Translations under genes and position numbers: made by a program | Notes under the pieces: generated by a model | Database searches by the model: none | What the model saw: only the letters and a program-made list of their open reading frames with translations | Told to the model about the DNA's origin: nothing | Assembly: GCA_022836615.1 (NCBI GenBank) | Contig: MU405323.1 | Span: forward strand, 62,001-126,000 | Direction: 5' to 3' | DNA: 64,000 nucleotides | Source of the DNA: Annulohypoxylon bovei var. microspora | Taxonomy: Eukaryota > Ascomycota > Sordariomycetes > Xylariales > Hypoxylaceae | Shown: piece after piece, positions 33,226-45,410 of the stretch | How positions within the stretch are numbered: the first letter of the stretch is position 1 | How the letters are laid out: the number at the start of each line of letters is the position of its first letter

Positions 33226-34674
33226 TTAGTCGTCGAAAGCCTTTAACAATATTGGTAGTATGCTTGGGCTATCCTCGAGATATCCTTGATCCACTAACGT
33301 GTCTATTGACATTTTTGCGTATTTGGTTCCCGTCTTTTTATCCCCTGCTTTCCAATATAGCCGCGCCATTATCTCATACTGGCTAGAATAAAGCGGTGCG
33401 AGATCTTCTGCGCGCATCAGTTCAAGTACTTCATGAGTGAGCTTGACGGCTTTGGTTCCATCCCAGGCTTCGACCGCCTTCATTACTTCTTCGCGCATAT
33501 CCTTAATCTTCTGCCTACGATAATCGGATGCCGCAACTTCAGCTTTAGAAGCTGTGCAGAGCGCGCAGGTGCAGTTGAACCCCCACTTCCGCAAGCCTAT
33601 CTGTCTTTCTTCGCGCTTCTTCCCCAGAGGTACGTCTAAGATAGAATTAAGAAAGATCTCGTCAGCTATAACTATACATCAGTATCACGAAAAGGACAGT
33701 TTGGACATACATGTGATGTTTATCTCCTCCCCCGGCTCGATGTCTCTCAGGGCAATGATACTGACGGCCAAGCTTGATGGCGTGAATCTTATGAAGGCGC
33801 TACCAGTGACTTTAGTTTATCTCTCATCTCTCCAACTGCTTTCATATTCTATCTGTACTTACTTTGGATGGCACGCATGGTTGATTCTCTGCCTTTCTGT
33901 TAGCCATTCGCCAGCACTAAAGGTACCCTTAGGTGAGCTTGGAGGACTTACCGAGACTTTAGGATAGAGGGCCATGTGTGAATCTCCAGCCAGGGCATAG
34001 GAGAAAGCATTGGTTCGAAGCACGTCTTCTACGATGTCGCCGGAGAAAGAACTGCTACGAGCCAACTCGAGCACGTGGTCTGGGTCCGACAGTTGGTCGG
34101 TAGCTATGTGGAGGAGCCGATACCCCTGCGCTCGCTTTACTGAAGTCGGGAAGTTCAAATCCACGATTAGCGAAGCCCAGTCCGCCATAATTGGTTCGGC
34201 ACGGCTGATGCGGCGTGTCGCAAGTACCCCTTTTCCTTTCCCGGGAATGTCGATGACCTCAAACGCCGCACCAGCATCATTATCGGTGAAGGACTTTGTG
34301 TGGGTATAGCCAGAATCGTTCAATATCTCGACACTATCTGCGGCGGTTTCAGGTGTCGCAATAACGCTAACGCCTCCATTTCCGTGCTGAGAATTAGTAA
34401 AGACGCAATACTTGGTTGCCGGTGACCTCTCTGCATGTATGCACTGGGGTGGATGCGTCCAGGGCGACCAATCGATAGGTTCTTGAGCTGTACTCCCGTC
34501 AATTGGATGTGGACATCCTAACTGGTGCTGGGATTGCAGTGCTGTCGGAATATTCAATGCGCATTGCCTAACAACAGCTGGAATCTGACCGTGAGATGCA
34601 GCGCATGAGCCCACGAACATAAGCAGGCTTACGACGCAAATGAATCCGGTACACTGACTAGCTTGGGTACACAT
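33226..34674 (-). CDS. SET-domain protein with N-terminal signal-like sequence
   Basis: Three exons, complement(33226..33635, 33711..33799, 33863..34674), give 436 residues. The start MCTQASQCTGFICVVSLLMFVGSCAA reads as a signal peptide or membrane anchor. The SET domain spans about 138-310: IPGKGKGVLATRRISRAEPI, then RINHACHPNAFIRF with the NHxC-type cofactor motif (completed by splicing AA|C), then EINITYVPLGKKREERQIGL. A post-SET Cys cluster GFNCTCALC follows at about 319-327, and the rest (residues 330-436) is helical and TPR-like. Fungal SET proteins of this SMYD-like/SET5-like group probably methylate non-histone proteins. An enzyme of this class entering the secretory pathway is unexpected; the signal may be a false prediction. 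Confidence 0.88.
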
Positions 34675-36069
34675 CTTCGGTAAACATTACGTAGAACAGA
34701 GGACAATTAGGTAGAGTGACCCGTCAAGTCTTTTATCAACACCGTAGCTCGGCTACAGGTACAGTAGCTACAGAGCCGATCTTAGCTTTTCAAAGTTGAG
34801 GTACTTTTAGAAGTCACCGAGTTTGGTTTTCTGGTACGGCCGGAGGTAGATAGCGAGGCGCATATTGAGCTGGATCGATCAACGTAGTGACCAAAGGGGG
34901 GCCGATGGGGCCAAGGGCGGCCAAGCAGCGAGAATGGGGGCATTCTATCATCGGATCTGTATGACAAGCGCAGAACATAGGCCCGTAGACAAGTAGTGTA
35001 TGCGTGTGTTGACTGATCGCCAACCGTTGCTCATATACATATTCTGAGGAAATCCCAGTCCCCGAGAAATCTGCGGTTCATTACCATAGCCAAAATCCGG
35101 CAAAGTAACCGCAATACTATGCTGTCCATTCTCCGCTGCTCTACTTGAGACTTCGATGTAATATACCCGCCAGGCTTATGTTGCAATATACTTGGTGATT
35201 GGCGGCTTTTGTGGTAAGAAACCTTGGCTTTGTTGATCGCCAATAGCCGGCTAAATGAGCAGGACTGCGGTTATCTAAGTAGATCATGCAATGTAGCCGT
35301 TCTATCCGTATCGTCTTATTAAAGGCGAAGACTTACTGCTGGCCTGAGTTAACTTATGGTATCGCATTCAATGAGTTATATGGTAAATAGATGGTGTCCT
35401 CCCACAAAGTCATCTGGTATAGTTCGAGCAGAAATATTACGGAATAGGGGTGCTCCTAGTCTTGACAGATTAATGTTGATCTTGGTCTTTGGCAGAGGAA
35501 TCGGGCCTGGTTTGAGTACCTTATAAAGGCAGGCCAGAAAAAGGGCCTCAAGAGTACACCTAAGCCCAAACCTAAAAAACTACAACCACAAACCTAGGAG
35601 CATTATCAAGTAGCATAGTTAACTAGTACTTAAAGAAAGGTGGCCATATAACAGGTAGTAGGTAGGTGTAGACCCAGAAAGATAATGTTCATCTTTATTA
35701 TTGTTCCCGTTAGCTGGGACCAGCCTACATAGGTGGTAGTTATCTTAACCCACCCCATCCCCCCTTTTTATAAGAAATATTTCATTTTTTAGACTACCTA
35801 TCAACATAAGAACGGACTTTTGGTTTAGTTAAAGGTAATGTTCGAGGTAAGATATATAGAAATAACTGATCAGTACTTGCTTAGATAATGTATGCGAGGT
35901 TTCAAGATCGCTCTAATTATGCCATAAATATCTACTACGCTCATCCTAGCTATCGAGGAACGAAACTTCGAATACACAGTTATGTTTAATTTGAGTGCAG
36001 TGGGGCTTATTCCTACCCCCCCTGTCTCCCATTCCCTCTTGAGACCTTCCCTTGAATTGGTTAAGCGAC
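34675..36069. other. 1.4-kb gene-free spacer
   Basis: Upstream region of the SET gene and downstream region of the reductase gene. Short open frames around 34782-35243 have no features of genes. No repeat recognised. Confidence 0.45.
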
Positions 36070-37079
36070 CTAGAACTTATAAATCTGGTCTTTCCGATAC
36101 CCAAGTTCTTCTAATATTCCCGGCTTCTTCTTGTTACCCACAAGAGATTCCTCCATCGGCGGTGGTCCGCAGACAAACACTTTGCAATCGTCTGGATTGG
36201 GTGCCAGTTCTTTTATCAACTCCTTAGAAACGTAACCCTTTCTGAATGGCGAACCATCCTCAGGGTGGCTGACTGTATAAGTTGCATTGAAACGGTTTGG
36301 GAACTGAGCCTCGTAGTCGATGAATTCTTTCCTCAAGAGCAAGTCGGCATCTGTATTGACTCCGAATATGAGCGTGATCTTGGTCTGATCGTCTGGATTT
36401 TGCAAAATGCCCCGAATAAGTTGGTAAGCAGGAGTGATGCCGGCTCCTCCGGCAATAAGCACAATCTCCGAATGCTTATTCGGTTGCCAGTTGTACCCCG
36501 GTAGGCGGGTTACGAATCTTAGGGAATCCCCTGGCTGCAAAGAGTGAATGTGCGTGCTTTGCTTGCCGTTCGGATATCGTTTCACAAGAAACTCTAGAGT
36601 ACCAGGCTCATCTATCCGAAAAGGTCAGACGAAATTCCTTCACGGCAATAGTTATCAAAAATTCACCCACCTAGAGCATTAATTGGGGTGTAAGGTCGCA
36701 AGACAGGAAGCATGCTACCCTTGGGCCAAGAAAATGTCAAGAGAGCGGCTTCCTCAAGTAGGTTAGCGATGACGAAGAACCTAGGGCGGGAATGATTGTC
36801 AAGCTCATGGGAGTGCTTACATGTTAAGGTCAAGCCACTAACAGAATCTGGTTCCGGTAACTTGAAACGCAACCGCTTCGTATTGTGGTTTACAGCCTCG
36901 GCGCTTTCAAGTTCGAGTGATAGAAAGGCTGGTCCACTACCGAAGGCCCGCTTGGGCGCGCCAGAGTCCGCATGGACGACACTTCTCATGTACGTGTAGT
37001 ACAGGCCGGCGCCGGCGCCCGCAACCGCGACGCCAGTTACACCTCGAGACAGGCGAGTAGAGAGTAATGTATAATTCAT
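36070..37079 (-). CDS. mcr1: NADH-cytochrome b5 reductase, mitochondrial (MCR1 type)
   Basis: Three exons, complement(36070..36611, 36671..36748, 36821..37079), give 292 residues. I chose the ATG at 37079 (MNYTLLSTRLSRGVTG); an upstream in-frame extension has no ATG. An N-terminal hydrophobic segment (about 13-30, GVAVAGAGAGLYYTYM) with basic flanks fits the outer-membrane/intermembrane-space targeting of MCR1. The FAD site is RPYTPIN (about 104-110), the NADH site GGAGITPAYQLI, and FVCGPPPME closes the domain. It passes electrons from NADH to cytochrome b5 for sterol and fatty-acid metabolism. The first intron's acceptor gaggaag|cc is pyrimidine-poor but is the one that restores LTLTSALLTF. 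Confidence 0.9.
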
Positions 37080-37797
37080 ATTCAGTGTATCGTGACGCAA
37101 CGAGATGTTGTCCTCGTAGTTATGTTACGATATGTCCGGTGGTCGAAAGAGAGGTTAAGGTAGAGCGAGGCAGAGTAGTGAAAGGATTTTAAGGAAATGA
37201 ATCATACGACGAACATCTAATAAGGTGAACAAGTCGAATATTATGAATAATATGAATAATATAAGCGGACTTCCCCTACGAGGTTACACAAGGGATCAGC
37301 AGAATATTAACAATTAGACTCTTCACAAAAGAATTTCACCATTCGATCATTTAATCCCTAAAGATATTAAAGCAAGCAAAAACAAGTGTGATGTATTTTC
37401 CAGATTTTTTAAAACTTAAGCAACTTAGAAAATATATTTCATATTTACTTTTGCTTACTTATATGCATGCTTATTATATTTATAGCTATTAATAGTAGCT
37501 ATATATAATATTCACTAGTCGGTATTCGGAAAACGGATGACAGGAATACACGGCGAAGACCCAAGTCCGAGCCCGATATACTATCATGTTAATAATCATT
37601 ATACGTGTGAGCTAACACGGTATAATATGTATATTTATATTATGTGGCACCAACAGACCCCCTTTTATTTTGGCCTCCCGTTCCTCTCGGACCCGAGAAA
37701 TAAAATTGTATTTAACTACCTATGTAAGTACACAGTGTACATCGCATATGCGACCGTCGTCTCATCCTTTTCGTTACTAAGTGCCGAACGGATAGCC
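37080..37797. other. intergenic, AT-rich
   Basis: Promoter side of mcr1 and 3' region of the amylase gene. Nothing recognised apart from AT-rich tracts at 37380-37520. Confidence 0.45.
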
Positions 37798-39421
37798 TCA
37801 AGAGGCAACTAATACAATAGGTTCGCCGTTAGTGACGGTGACGCAAACATTCCCGCTTGCATCCGCCGTGACGGTCCCTGAACCAAAAGTATTATTCCAA
37901 GACCCGTTAGCAACCTGGCTCTGAAAGCAGTAGTATCCACTGGACCCAAGTCCACTGTTGGTCGTGAAAACAACAAGCTTGCCTCCTGCTCGACTCCAAG
38001 CATACACCGTGTTCGCCACATACAGATGAACTTGATCATTACCAGCAAGACCACCGGCCGATTTCTTGGCGGCGGATAGTTTCTTGATCGACTGGTAGAG
38101 GTCGGAGCTGGTACTAAAGCTGCTGCGCCAAAGATCCTCACGGTTAGCCGGGTCGGCGCCGCCGGAGTAGGCCTGCTCGGTGCCGTAGTACACGATAGGT
38201 ATACCCCTGCCAAGGATGACATATGCGAGCGCGTTCTTGAGGAGCGAGATGTCGTTTTTCGTGTTTAGCCATCGGGCATTGTCGTGGTTGTCTAGGAACG
38301 AACCGAGCGCGGTAGGGTCGGGGAACGAGGAGCTGAGCGTGTTATACATGTTCACAATGGCCTGGCTCGAACCTGTCTGCTGATAGAAGTTGTTCATCGG
38401 GTAGTACATGGGATAGTTCAATAACCCGTCCATGAGACTAGCATAAGGCGCAACGTATGCCGGGTCGCCGTCGAACACTTCACCAATCGTGTACACTCCA
38501 GCAGCGGCAGAGAAGTCGGGCCAGTAGTCTTTCTCTACGTGCTTCACGGTGTCGATGCGAACACCATCGAAGCCATACTCTGTAACAAGCCATTTGATCC
38601 ACGTCTGGTAGAGCGATCGGATGTCAGAGCTCTGCGTGTCAAGATCCGGGAGATTTGAAATCCAGCAGTTCTCCACGCTAGTCTGGTTATTATAGTCAAT
38701 CGTGCATTCGGAATGGTATGAACTGCCTTGGTTAAGCGGCGATGGTTGGTGATCCGAGGTCGCTGACGGGCCTACGTGATTCGCAACAACATCGACCATG
38801 ACATATATACCCTACAGAGCCGAAGATCAGCATGCACGATGCATATAGTAACGATGTTGTTTAGAGTACCTTGCCATGAGCGGCACTAACTAGAGCCTTG
38901 AGATCGGCTGCCGTACCGTAGTTCGAATTGATGTTGTACCTGTAGTGGGATCAATATTAGTGATCAAATGGCCGTGGAAGACGCATTTCACTATGATGAT
39001 AGAACGCGGATAACCCACAAGTCAGTGGCCCAGTATCCATGATATCCGCCGTCGCTATCTAACGTTCATACGATGATTAGCCACATCAAGGCCGAAAGAC
39101 GTTGCAAGGTGTTAAAGCAAGCTCACTTGTCACAACGGGGGTGATCCAGATAGCATCGAATCCCATTCCAGCGATGTAGTCGAGCTTAGACTGAAGGCCC
39201 TGAAAGGTGCCACCACAATAATTCGAAAGGTTACTGCATGCCGAACCCCCCGTATCACTGCTACTGCGGGCGATGCGGTCCGTCAAGGCAAAGTAGATGT
39301 TCCGTGTTTTCCAGGCATCTACATCTGCCGAGAGAGCCAAGGTAGCCAGCTGGGCAAGCACAGTGAGCGAGGCCCATAGGGTCTGCATGGTTGCCGCCGG
39401 TGCGCGTGACGAATAACGCAT
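37798..39421 (-). CDS. secreted alpha-amylase, GH13 (Taka-amylase type)
   Basis: Four exons, complement(37798..38811, 38870..38939, 39019..39058, 39127..39421), give 472 residues, the size of Taka-amylase A. A signal peptide ends before ADVDAWKTRNIYF; start may be M1 or M12 (MQTLWASLTVLAQLATLALS). The conserved regions are VMVDVVANHVG (I), GVRIDTVKH with nucleophile Asp (II), GEVFDGD with acid/base Glu (III) and FLDNHDNAR (IV). The C-terminal beta domain follows with no starch-binding module. It cleaves internal alpha-1,4 links of starch outside the cell. The 40-nt second exon encodes SDGGYHGYWATD, part of the substrate site. It sits 600 bp from the AT-rich block, so nearby heterochromatin could affect expression. 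Confidence 0.94.
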
Positions 39422-40044
39422 AACTGGGCACCTATCTTGGAAGGGGACAATAGGAACGCGGGTGTGTAAGAGGCTTGATGAGTGAAGAAGAAAGAGAAAG
39501 GGAAAAAAGTAAGCTAATTAAAATATACAAGCTTTCTTATGGGCTTACAGTCACGGGTGGCGATCACATGGAGTTGACAATAATTGAACCTCGTTTCCTT
39601 TCACATCCTCCGGCCATTTTCAACAACGGGCCGAATTTAGTGGACAGAGGCCGAGTCTTAAGAACGACCGACATGACAGAGCCGCCGATGAGAGCTCCAT
39701 CGTCGACTCCGCCATCCCTGACAGGGTTACATTTTCCCCTGTGAGAGTCTAGCCAAGCTCCTTGGGATCGGAATCAACGCATGAATGATTCGCACTGCAC
39801 ATTGTGCTAGTCGGCTAGTCACAAATATCGTTACAAGCGTCGCGGTTCGTTTACTATTCCAAGGCCTAGCACGTGGGGTCCCCACAGATCATGATAAGAC
39901 CGAGATAAAAATGCATATGCTTATCTCAACGAGTTCAGCCCACAATTCGAAGAACGAGCAGGCTGCGCCCGCCCGCGCCCGCTTCAGCCACATGACTTTA
40001 ACGGCTATAGTCCGTGTTTTAAGCCGTGACCGGCAAAAGTTATA
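39422..40044. other. spacer leading to the AT-rich block edge
   Basis: Amylase promoter side. Composition is normal up to about 40040. The final ~100 bp (39930-40030) is a GC-rich repeat found again at 55.7 kb. Open frames at 39475-39744 and 39785-40045 show no gene features. Confidence 0.5.
39928..40030. repeat. GC-rich repeat, copy 1, at edge of AT-rich block
   Basis: Direct repeat of 55674-55776. The shared core (gaacgag, then gggctgcgcccgcccgcgcc with one base change) is almost identical; outside the core the second copy carries C-to-T and G-to-A changes, as RIP would make. Homology stops at about 40030, ten bases before the composition change. Confidence 0.85.
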
Positions 40045-40449
40045 AAAGGGGTTTTAAAAATAAAATCGGGCTTATAAATATTTTTAATAAATACTTTTAT
40101 TACATTAAAATTATTTTATATTTATTTTAATAATGTTTTTTTTTATAAATTATTTTTATTAATTATAAAATAAAATAATTTTTTTTTATAAAATTATAAA
40201 ATAATTAAACGTATAAAATTTAAAAATTTATTATTTTAATAATATTACATTTTAATAATATTTTTTAATTAATGGAAATTTTTATTAATATATTATAATT
40301 ATTTAATTAAAATATTTAATTTTTTATATAAAAATTAATATATAAAAATATATTTTTTTATTTAATAATTAATTTTTTATACCCATTTATTTTTTCATTT
40401 AAATAATTTTATAAAATCATTTTTAATTAATTTATAAATAATGTTAAAT

Positions 40450-41153
40450 AATGTTAAATTCATTATATAAATATCGTGGGTTTTATCCGTTATATTAAGC
40501 TTAATATTTATAATATTTTTCCTCGTATATAAATTTTTATATAAACGTAAATATTTTTAATGTTTATTTTAAACGCCTTTTAATTAAACTTAAAAAAATC
40601 CACGCGTTTATATTTATTTATATATATTTTTTTTTTATTTTTTTTATTTTAATCCCCCGTTAAATTTCTTATAATTATTTAATTAAATATAACCTTTAAA
40701 TCGCTTTCGAATAATTTAAATTATATTTTTTATAAATTATTATGTAAATAAAAAATTAAATTAAAAATTAAATGTTTATAAAAGGTTTTATTTTAATGGT
40801 TCCAACGATATTTTTCGTATAAACTTTTTTATTTTATATATAATTATTTTTTAATTAAATTTATTAATTATATAAAAATTTATAATGGATATAATTTAAA
40901 TTATTCGAAAGCGTTTTGCGAAATTTATTTAATTATATAATTATAAGAAATTTAACGAAAAATTAAAATAAAAGAAATAAAAGAAAAAAAAATATATAAA
41001 TTATAATAAAAGAAAAATAAATTAAATTAATTAAATTTCGTTAATTATTAATACTTTTAATTATATAATAATTTATATAAAACTTAAAATACCTTTTAAC
41101 ACCTTTTATATAATAAATAAAACCCACGACATTTATATAACGAATTTAACATT
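40450..41153. mobile_element. palindromic foldback element, copy 1
   Basis: Two arms of about 300 bp in inverted orientation. The left begins aatgttaaattcattatata and the right end is the complement of aatgttaaattcgttatata. The arms share tcgtgggttttat and, near the centre, gttaaatttcttataatta and cgctttcgaataatttaaat. The loop is about 100 bp. A second copy in the opposite orientation is at 60322-61038. Confidence 0.82.
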
Positions 41154-42065
41154 ACTTTTTAATATATATAAATAATATAATAATTTATTTAAATAAATTT
41201 TATAAAAATTATATAAAAAAAATTAAAACGATATTAAAACGCTTTAATAATGTTAATTTAAAATTAAACCTTTTTAAATGTTTTTTTATTATAAAAAAAA
41301 TTAAAATAAATTTTAATAAAATTATAACCATTAAAAAGTGGGAATTACCCACGAACGTACGAAAAGTTCGTAGCGTTTTAAAGTTTATAAATTTTTATAA
41401 AACGTTTATTAAAAAATTTAATAAATTAATTACTTTTTTAATTATTTTAATAAAAAAAAAACCCTTTTTTAAATGAAAATAAAAAATAAACGCAACGTTT
41501 AAAAAATTAAAATATTTATTTATTATTATATTAATTTTAATTTATTAAAACTTTAATTAAAAAACGTATTTAAAAGTAAATTATTTAAAATAAGTTTTAA
41601 AAACTTGTTTTTTATAAAAAAACCATAATAAAATATTAAAATTTATAATTTATTATTTAATAAAATTATTATTAATTAAATGTAATTATAAAATATATAA
41701 TAAAAACTTTTAATAATCGTTAAATTAATAAAAATATAATAAAAAAAATTATAAAAAATGGTTAAACTTTTTATAATTTTCATAAATTATAAAAATTTAA
41801 AATATTTTATAATTATTTATAAATTAAATAAACGTTAAATATATTAAAGGTAAATTTTATTAAAATTTAATTTCATTATAAAGTATTAAATTAATAAAAA
41901 AATAAAACGATTTAATGTTTTATTAAAATAAAATTAAAATATCTTAATAAATTAAAAAAACAAAAAAATAATAAATTATATATAACGTTTATTTAAATAA
42001 AAATAATTACTTTTAATAAAAATAATAATAATAAATATTTAAATATTTTTAATAAATATTATTAA

Positions 42066-43753
42066 AGTATTATTAATAATAAAAAGGATTTATTAATTAA
42101 AGGGAGCTTTGTGGTTTTATGTGGCTTTATGTGGCTTATATTATATAAAGTTATATTTAACATGGATTTAAAAATAAAATTTTTATATATTTATATAATT
42201 ATAAAATTGTAATATATTATATAATATTATATATAAACGTATTGTAATTTATTATTTTTATGGTAACATTTTTTTTATTTTAAATATTTATTTAAAGGAT
42301 TAAGTTATAATTTTTAAGCCTTTTAATTTAAAGGGGGAATTATGATGGTATTAAAATTAAGATTAAAATTTAATAATATTATATCATTAAAAACTTAAAT
42401 TAATAAATTAAAAAAAGCTTTAAAAGAATTAATAATTAAATAAAAGAAATAAATTAATAATTTTAATAATATGATATTATTATTTTTATTTTTATTAACG
42501 AATAATATAAACTTACGATAAGAATAATTTAAATGGAAATTATTTAAAGAACTTTGTTTAATAAGTTTTAAAAATTTTCTTATGTGGTTAAAAATGTTAA
42601 ATATAATATTAAAATTAATTAATTATATTAAAAAGATAAATAATATTATTTTAATGGATAATTTAAAGATAATTAATATTATTTATAATAACGTTTATAA
42701 AAACTTATTAAAATTAATAATAAGTTTAAAATAAGGTATTATTATGGTTACTTAATTTTATATAAATTATTAAGTATATAAAGATTAATAAAAAATGTTA
42801 TTATAAAAGGAATTTAAGGAAATTAAATATAATAATGGTAATTTTATTACGTACGTTATAATTTTCATGTATTTTATTTTACGAAATAATAATGTGGGGA
42901 ATAAAATCTTTAATATATAATTAAAAACATATTTTATTCGCAACGTTAAAAATAAAGTTAAGGATTAAATTATGTGGTAACATATTTTATTAAAAGTATT
43001 TATAATTATAATATAAGTAATGAAAAATAATTTTATTTTAAAATTTCGTAACTATATTAACAAGGTATTTAATAAAGGTAATAATTACGTTATTAAAAAT
43101 TAAAATAATAAAAAATGTTAAAAATATAAAAAGCCGGGCCACATTTATTATAATTACCTTAATAATAATAAACTTAACGAAATATATGAAATTAATAAAT
43201 TAATAAACATTTTTAAACCGATATAAATAATTTTTTAAACATTAAAGCTTAAAAAACGTTATATATAAAAAACGTTATTAAGTAATAAAATTAAAATAAT
43301 TAATTATTTATAAAATTATATATAAAAGCGTTAAATGAATTAAAATATATTATAATTTATTATAATAATTAATTAATTAAACTTTAAAAATAAATAAAAA
43401 TGTAAATAATAATAATTAAAAGTTAAAAAAGGTTAAATAAAGTTAAAAAAGGTTAAATAAAGTTGAAAAAAGGTTAAAATTAAGTTGTAAAAAGTAATAA
43501 TAAGGTTGAAAATAATGTTTTTAAATGGCGTTTAAATAACATTAACGTTAAAAAAACATATTAATAATAAAAAGGATTTATTAATTAAAAAAAGCTTTAT
43601 AACTTTATATAACTTTATATAACTTATATTATATAAGGTTACACTTAACATGGGTTTAAAAACAAGACTTTTATACATTTATATAACCATAAAATTATAA
43701 TACATCATATAATATTACACGTAAACGTATCGTGACCCATTGCTTTTAAATGT
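42066..43753 (+). mobile_element. gag-only LTR retrotransposon, copy 1, RIP-mutated
   Basis: 190-bp LTRs at 42071-42260 and 43559-43748, starting TATTAATAATAAAAAGG (originally probably TG...). Flanks are AGTAT and AATGT, two RIP derivatives of one 5-bp duplication. The internal part is only 1298 bp. After aagggggaattatgatgg at the start it holds a decayed gag-like frame with a zinc-knuckle pattern at about 43116-43157 (C-x2-C-x4-H-x4-C spacing, some Cys codons now TAT/TAC). There is no room for a pol gene. Same family as 61429-63111. Confidence 0.85.
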
Positions 43754-45149
43754 TAAAAAAAAAAGTAACACCGGATTAAAGCCTTATAATTATATTTATT
43801 AAAAAAAAAAATTTTTATAATAAAAATTTATAAACTTTATAAAATTAAAAGGTTATTAAAAATATAAACTTTAAAATAATTTATAAAATTATTAATAAAA
43901 ATAATCGTTATTTTTTATTAATTTTTAAAAATTATAAAATTTTAATCGTTAAATATAATTTAAACGATAAAAAAATTATATTATTTAAAAAACGAATATA
44001 AATACCGAATTAAAAACCTTTTAAAATAATTATAATTTAAAATATTTATAATTTTTACGTTATAAACCACTTAAAAAAAAATATTATTATAATCGTTTTA
44101 AAAAAAACTTATTAATTAATTATAAAATAAAATATACGAAAGTTTTATAAAAATTATAATATTTATAATTAAATTTATATTTAACGAATTTAATAAAAAA
44201 AATTATTAAAACTTTTATTTATTTTTAATCATTATTTTTTTAAATTATTTATTAATTTCATAATAAAAATGTTAATAAAAAAAAACCTTTAATATTTAAT
44301 AATAATTATTTATTAATTATTAAAATAAATTTTATTAAAAACGATAAATATCATGGAAATTAAAACGTGTGTTATAAAGTTTATATATATTTATATTAAA
44401 TATCACGGCTTTTTTACGGCGGTAATATTAAATTAAAAAAATAATTAAATAAACGCATTTTAAATAAAACTTTATAAATTAATAAAAATAATATAACGTT
44501 TATTTATTATTTTTAATTTAAAAATTAATAAATTTATAAAAAAAATAAATTAAAAAATATAAATATATTTACGGTATTTTTTAATTTACGTATAATTTAA
44601 TTAATTAAAAATATTATTTATAATAATAATAACGATTAATAATTAAAATATAATAATTAAATTAAACCTTTTTTATATAACGCATAAATATTATATATAC
44701 CCGATCGAATAAATCGTTAATAAAACCTTAAATAAATTATTTAAAAAATAATAAACCGTAAATTTTATAATTAAAATTAAAAAGATTAATAAATATGTTT
44801 AAATTATTATAATTATAATTTAAAAACGTATGAAACGTATAATAAATTAATTTTAATTAAAAAACTTTAAATATAAAATAAACGATAAAATTTAATTAAA
44901 TTTAAAAAATATCGTAATATTATAATTGAAAAAAAACTTCTTTAATTATATGTAAAATATAAAATAATTAAAATAATTAACCTTTATATAATAAAATTAA
45001 ATATATTTATAAAAATTTAATTATAATTTTATATTAAATTATTTAAATTAATAATTATAAATTTATTATTATTTTAAATATAAAATAACGTTTAATTATT
45101 ATTTTTTATTAATTAAAATAATAAAAACCCCGAATATATTATTAATGTC
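43754..45149. other. AT-rich, unresolved repeat sequence
   Basis: Fully degraded. 44340-44420 keeps slightly more G+C (around atggaaattaaaacgtgtg). I could not assign it to a transposon family. Confidence 0.4.
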
Positions 45150-45410
45150 ATGGTTTAAACCATGGTTTAAATTATAAAAAATAAAACATAATATATAAAA
45201 AAATAAAAAATAAAAAAAAAGTTATTTATAAAACGATAAATAAAATAATGAAAATAAATAATTATTTATTATTTTTTTACATGTAAAAAACTTAATTAAC
45301 GTTATAGCGTTAAAAAATTTTTTTTTTTTCGTAATTTTATTATTTTTAAATAATTATACGAATAAAATCGCTTTTACGCCACTTTAAATTTACACTTTTT
45401 ATAATAATAA
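45150..45410. repeat. dispersed repeat, copy a
   Basis: About 260 bp shared in direct orientation with 57190-57445. It includes tttttacatgtaaaaaactt and cgaataaaatcgcttttacg. At the left end is the palindromic catggtttaaaccatggttt. Could be an LTR or the start of an unclassified element. Confidence 0.75.

Noticed and set aside
14064..39421. Carbohydrate-degradation cluster (GH51 and GH13 amylase)
   Set aside because: The two genes are over 20 kb apart with unrelated housekeeping genes between them.
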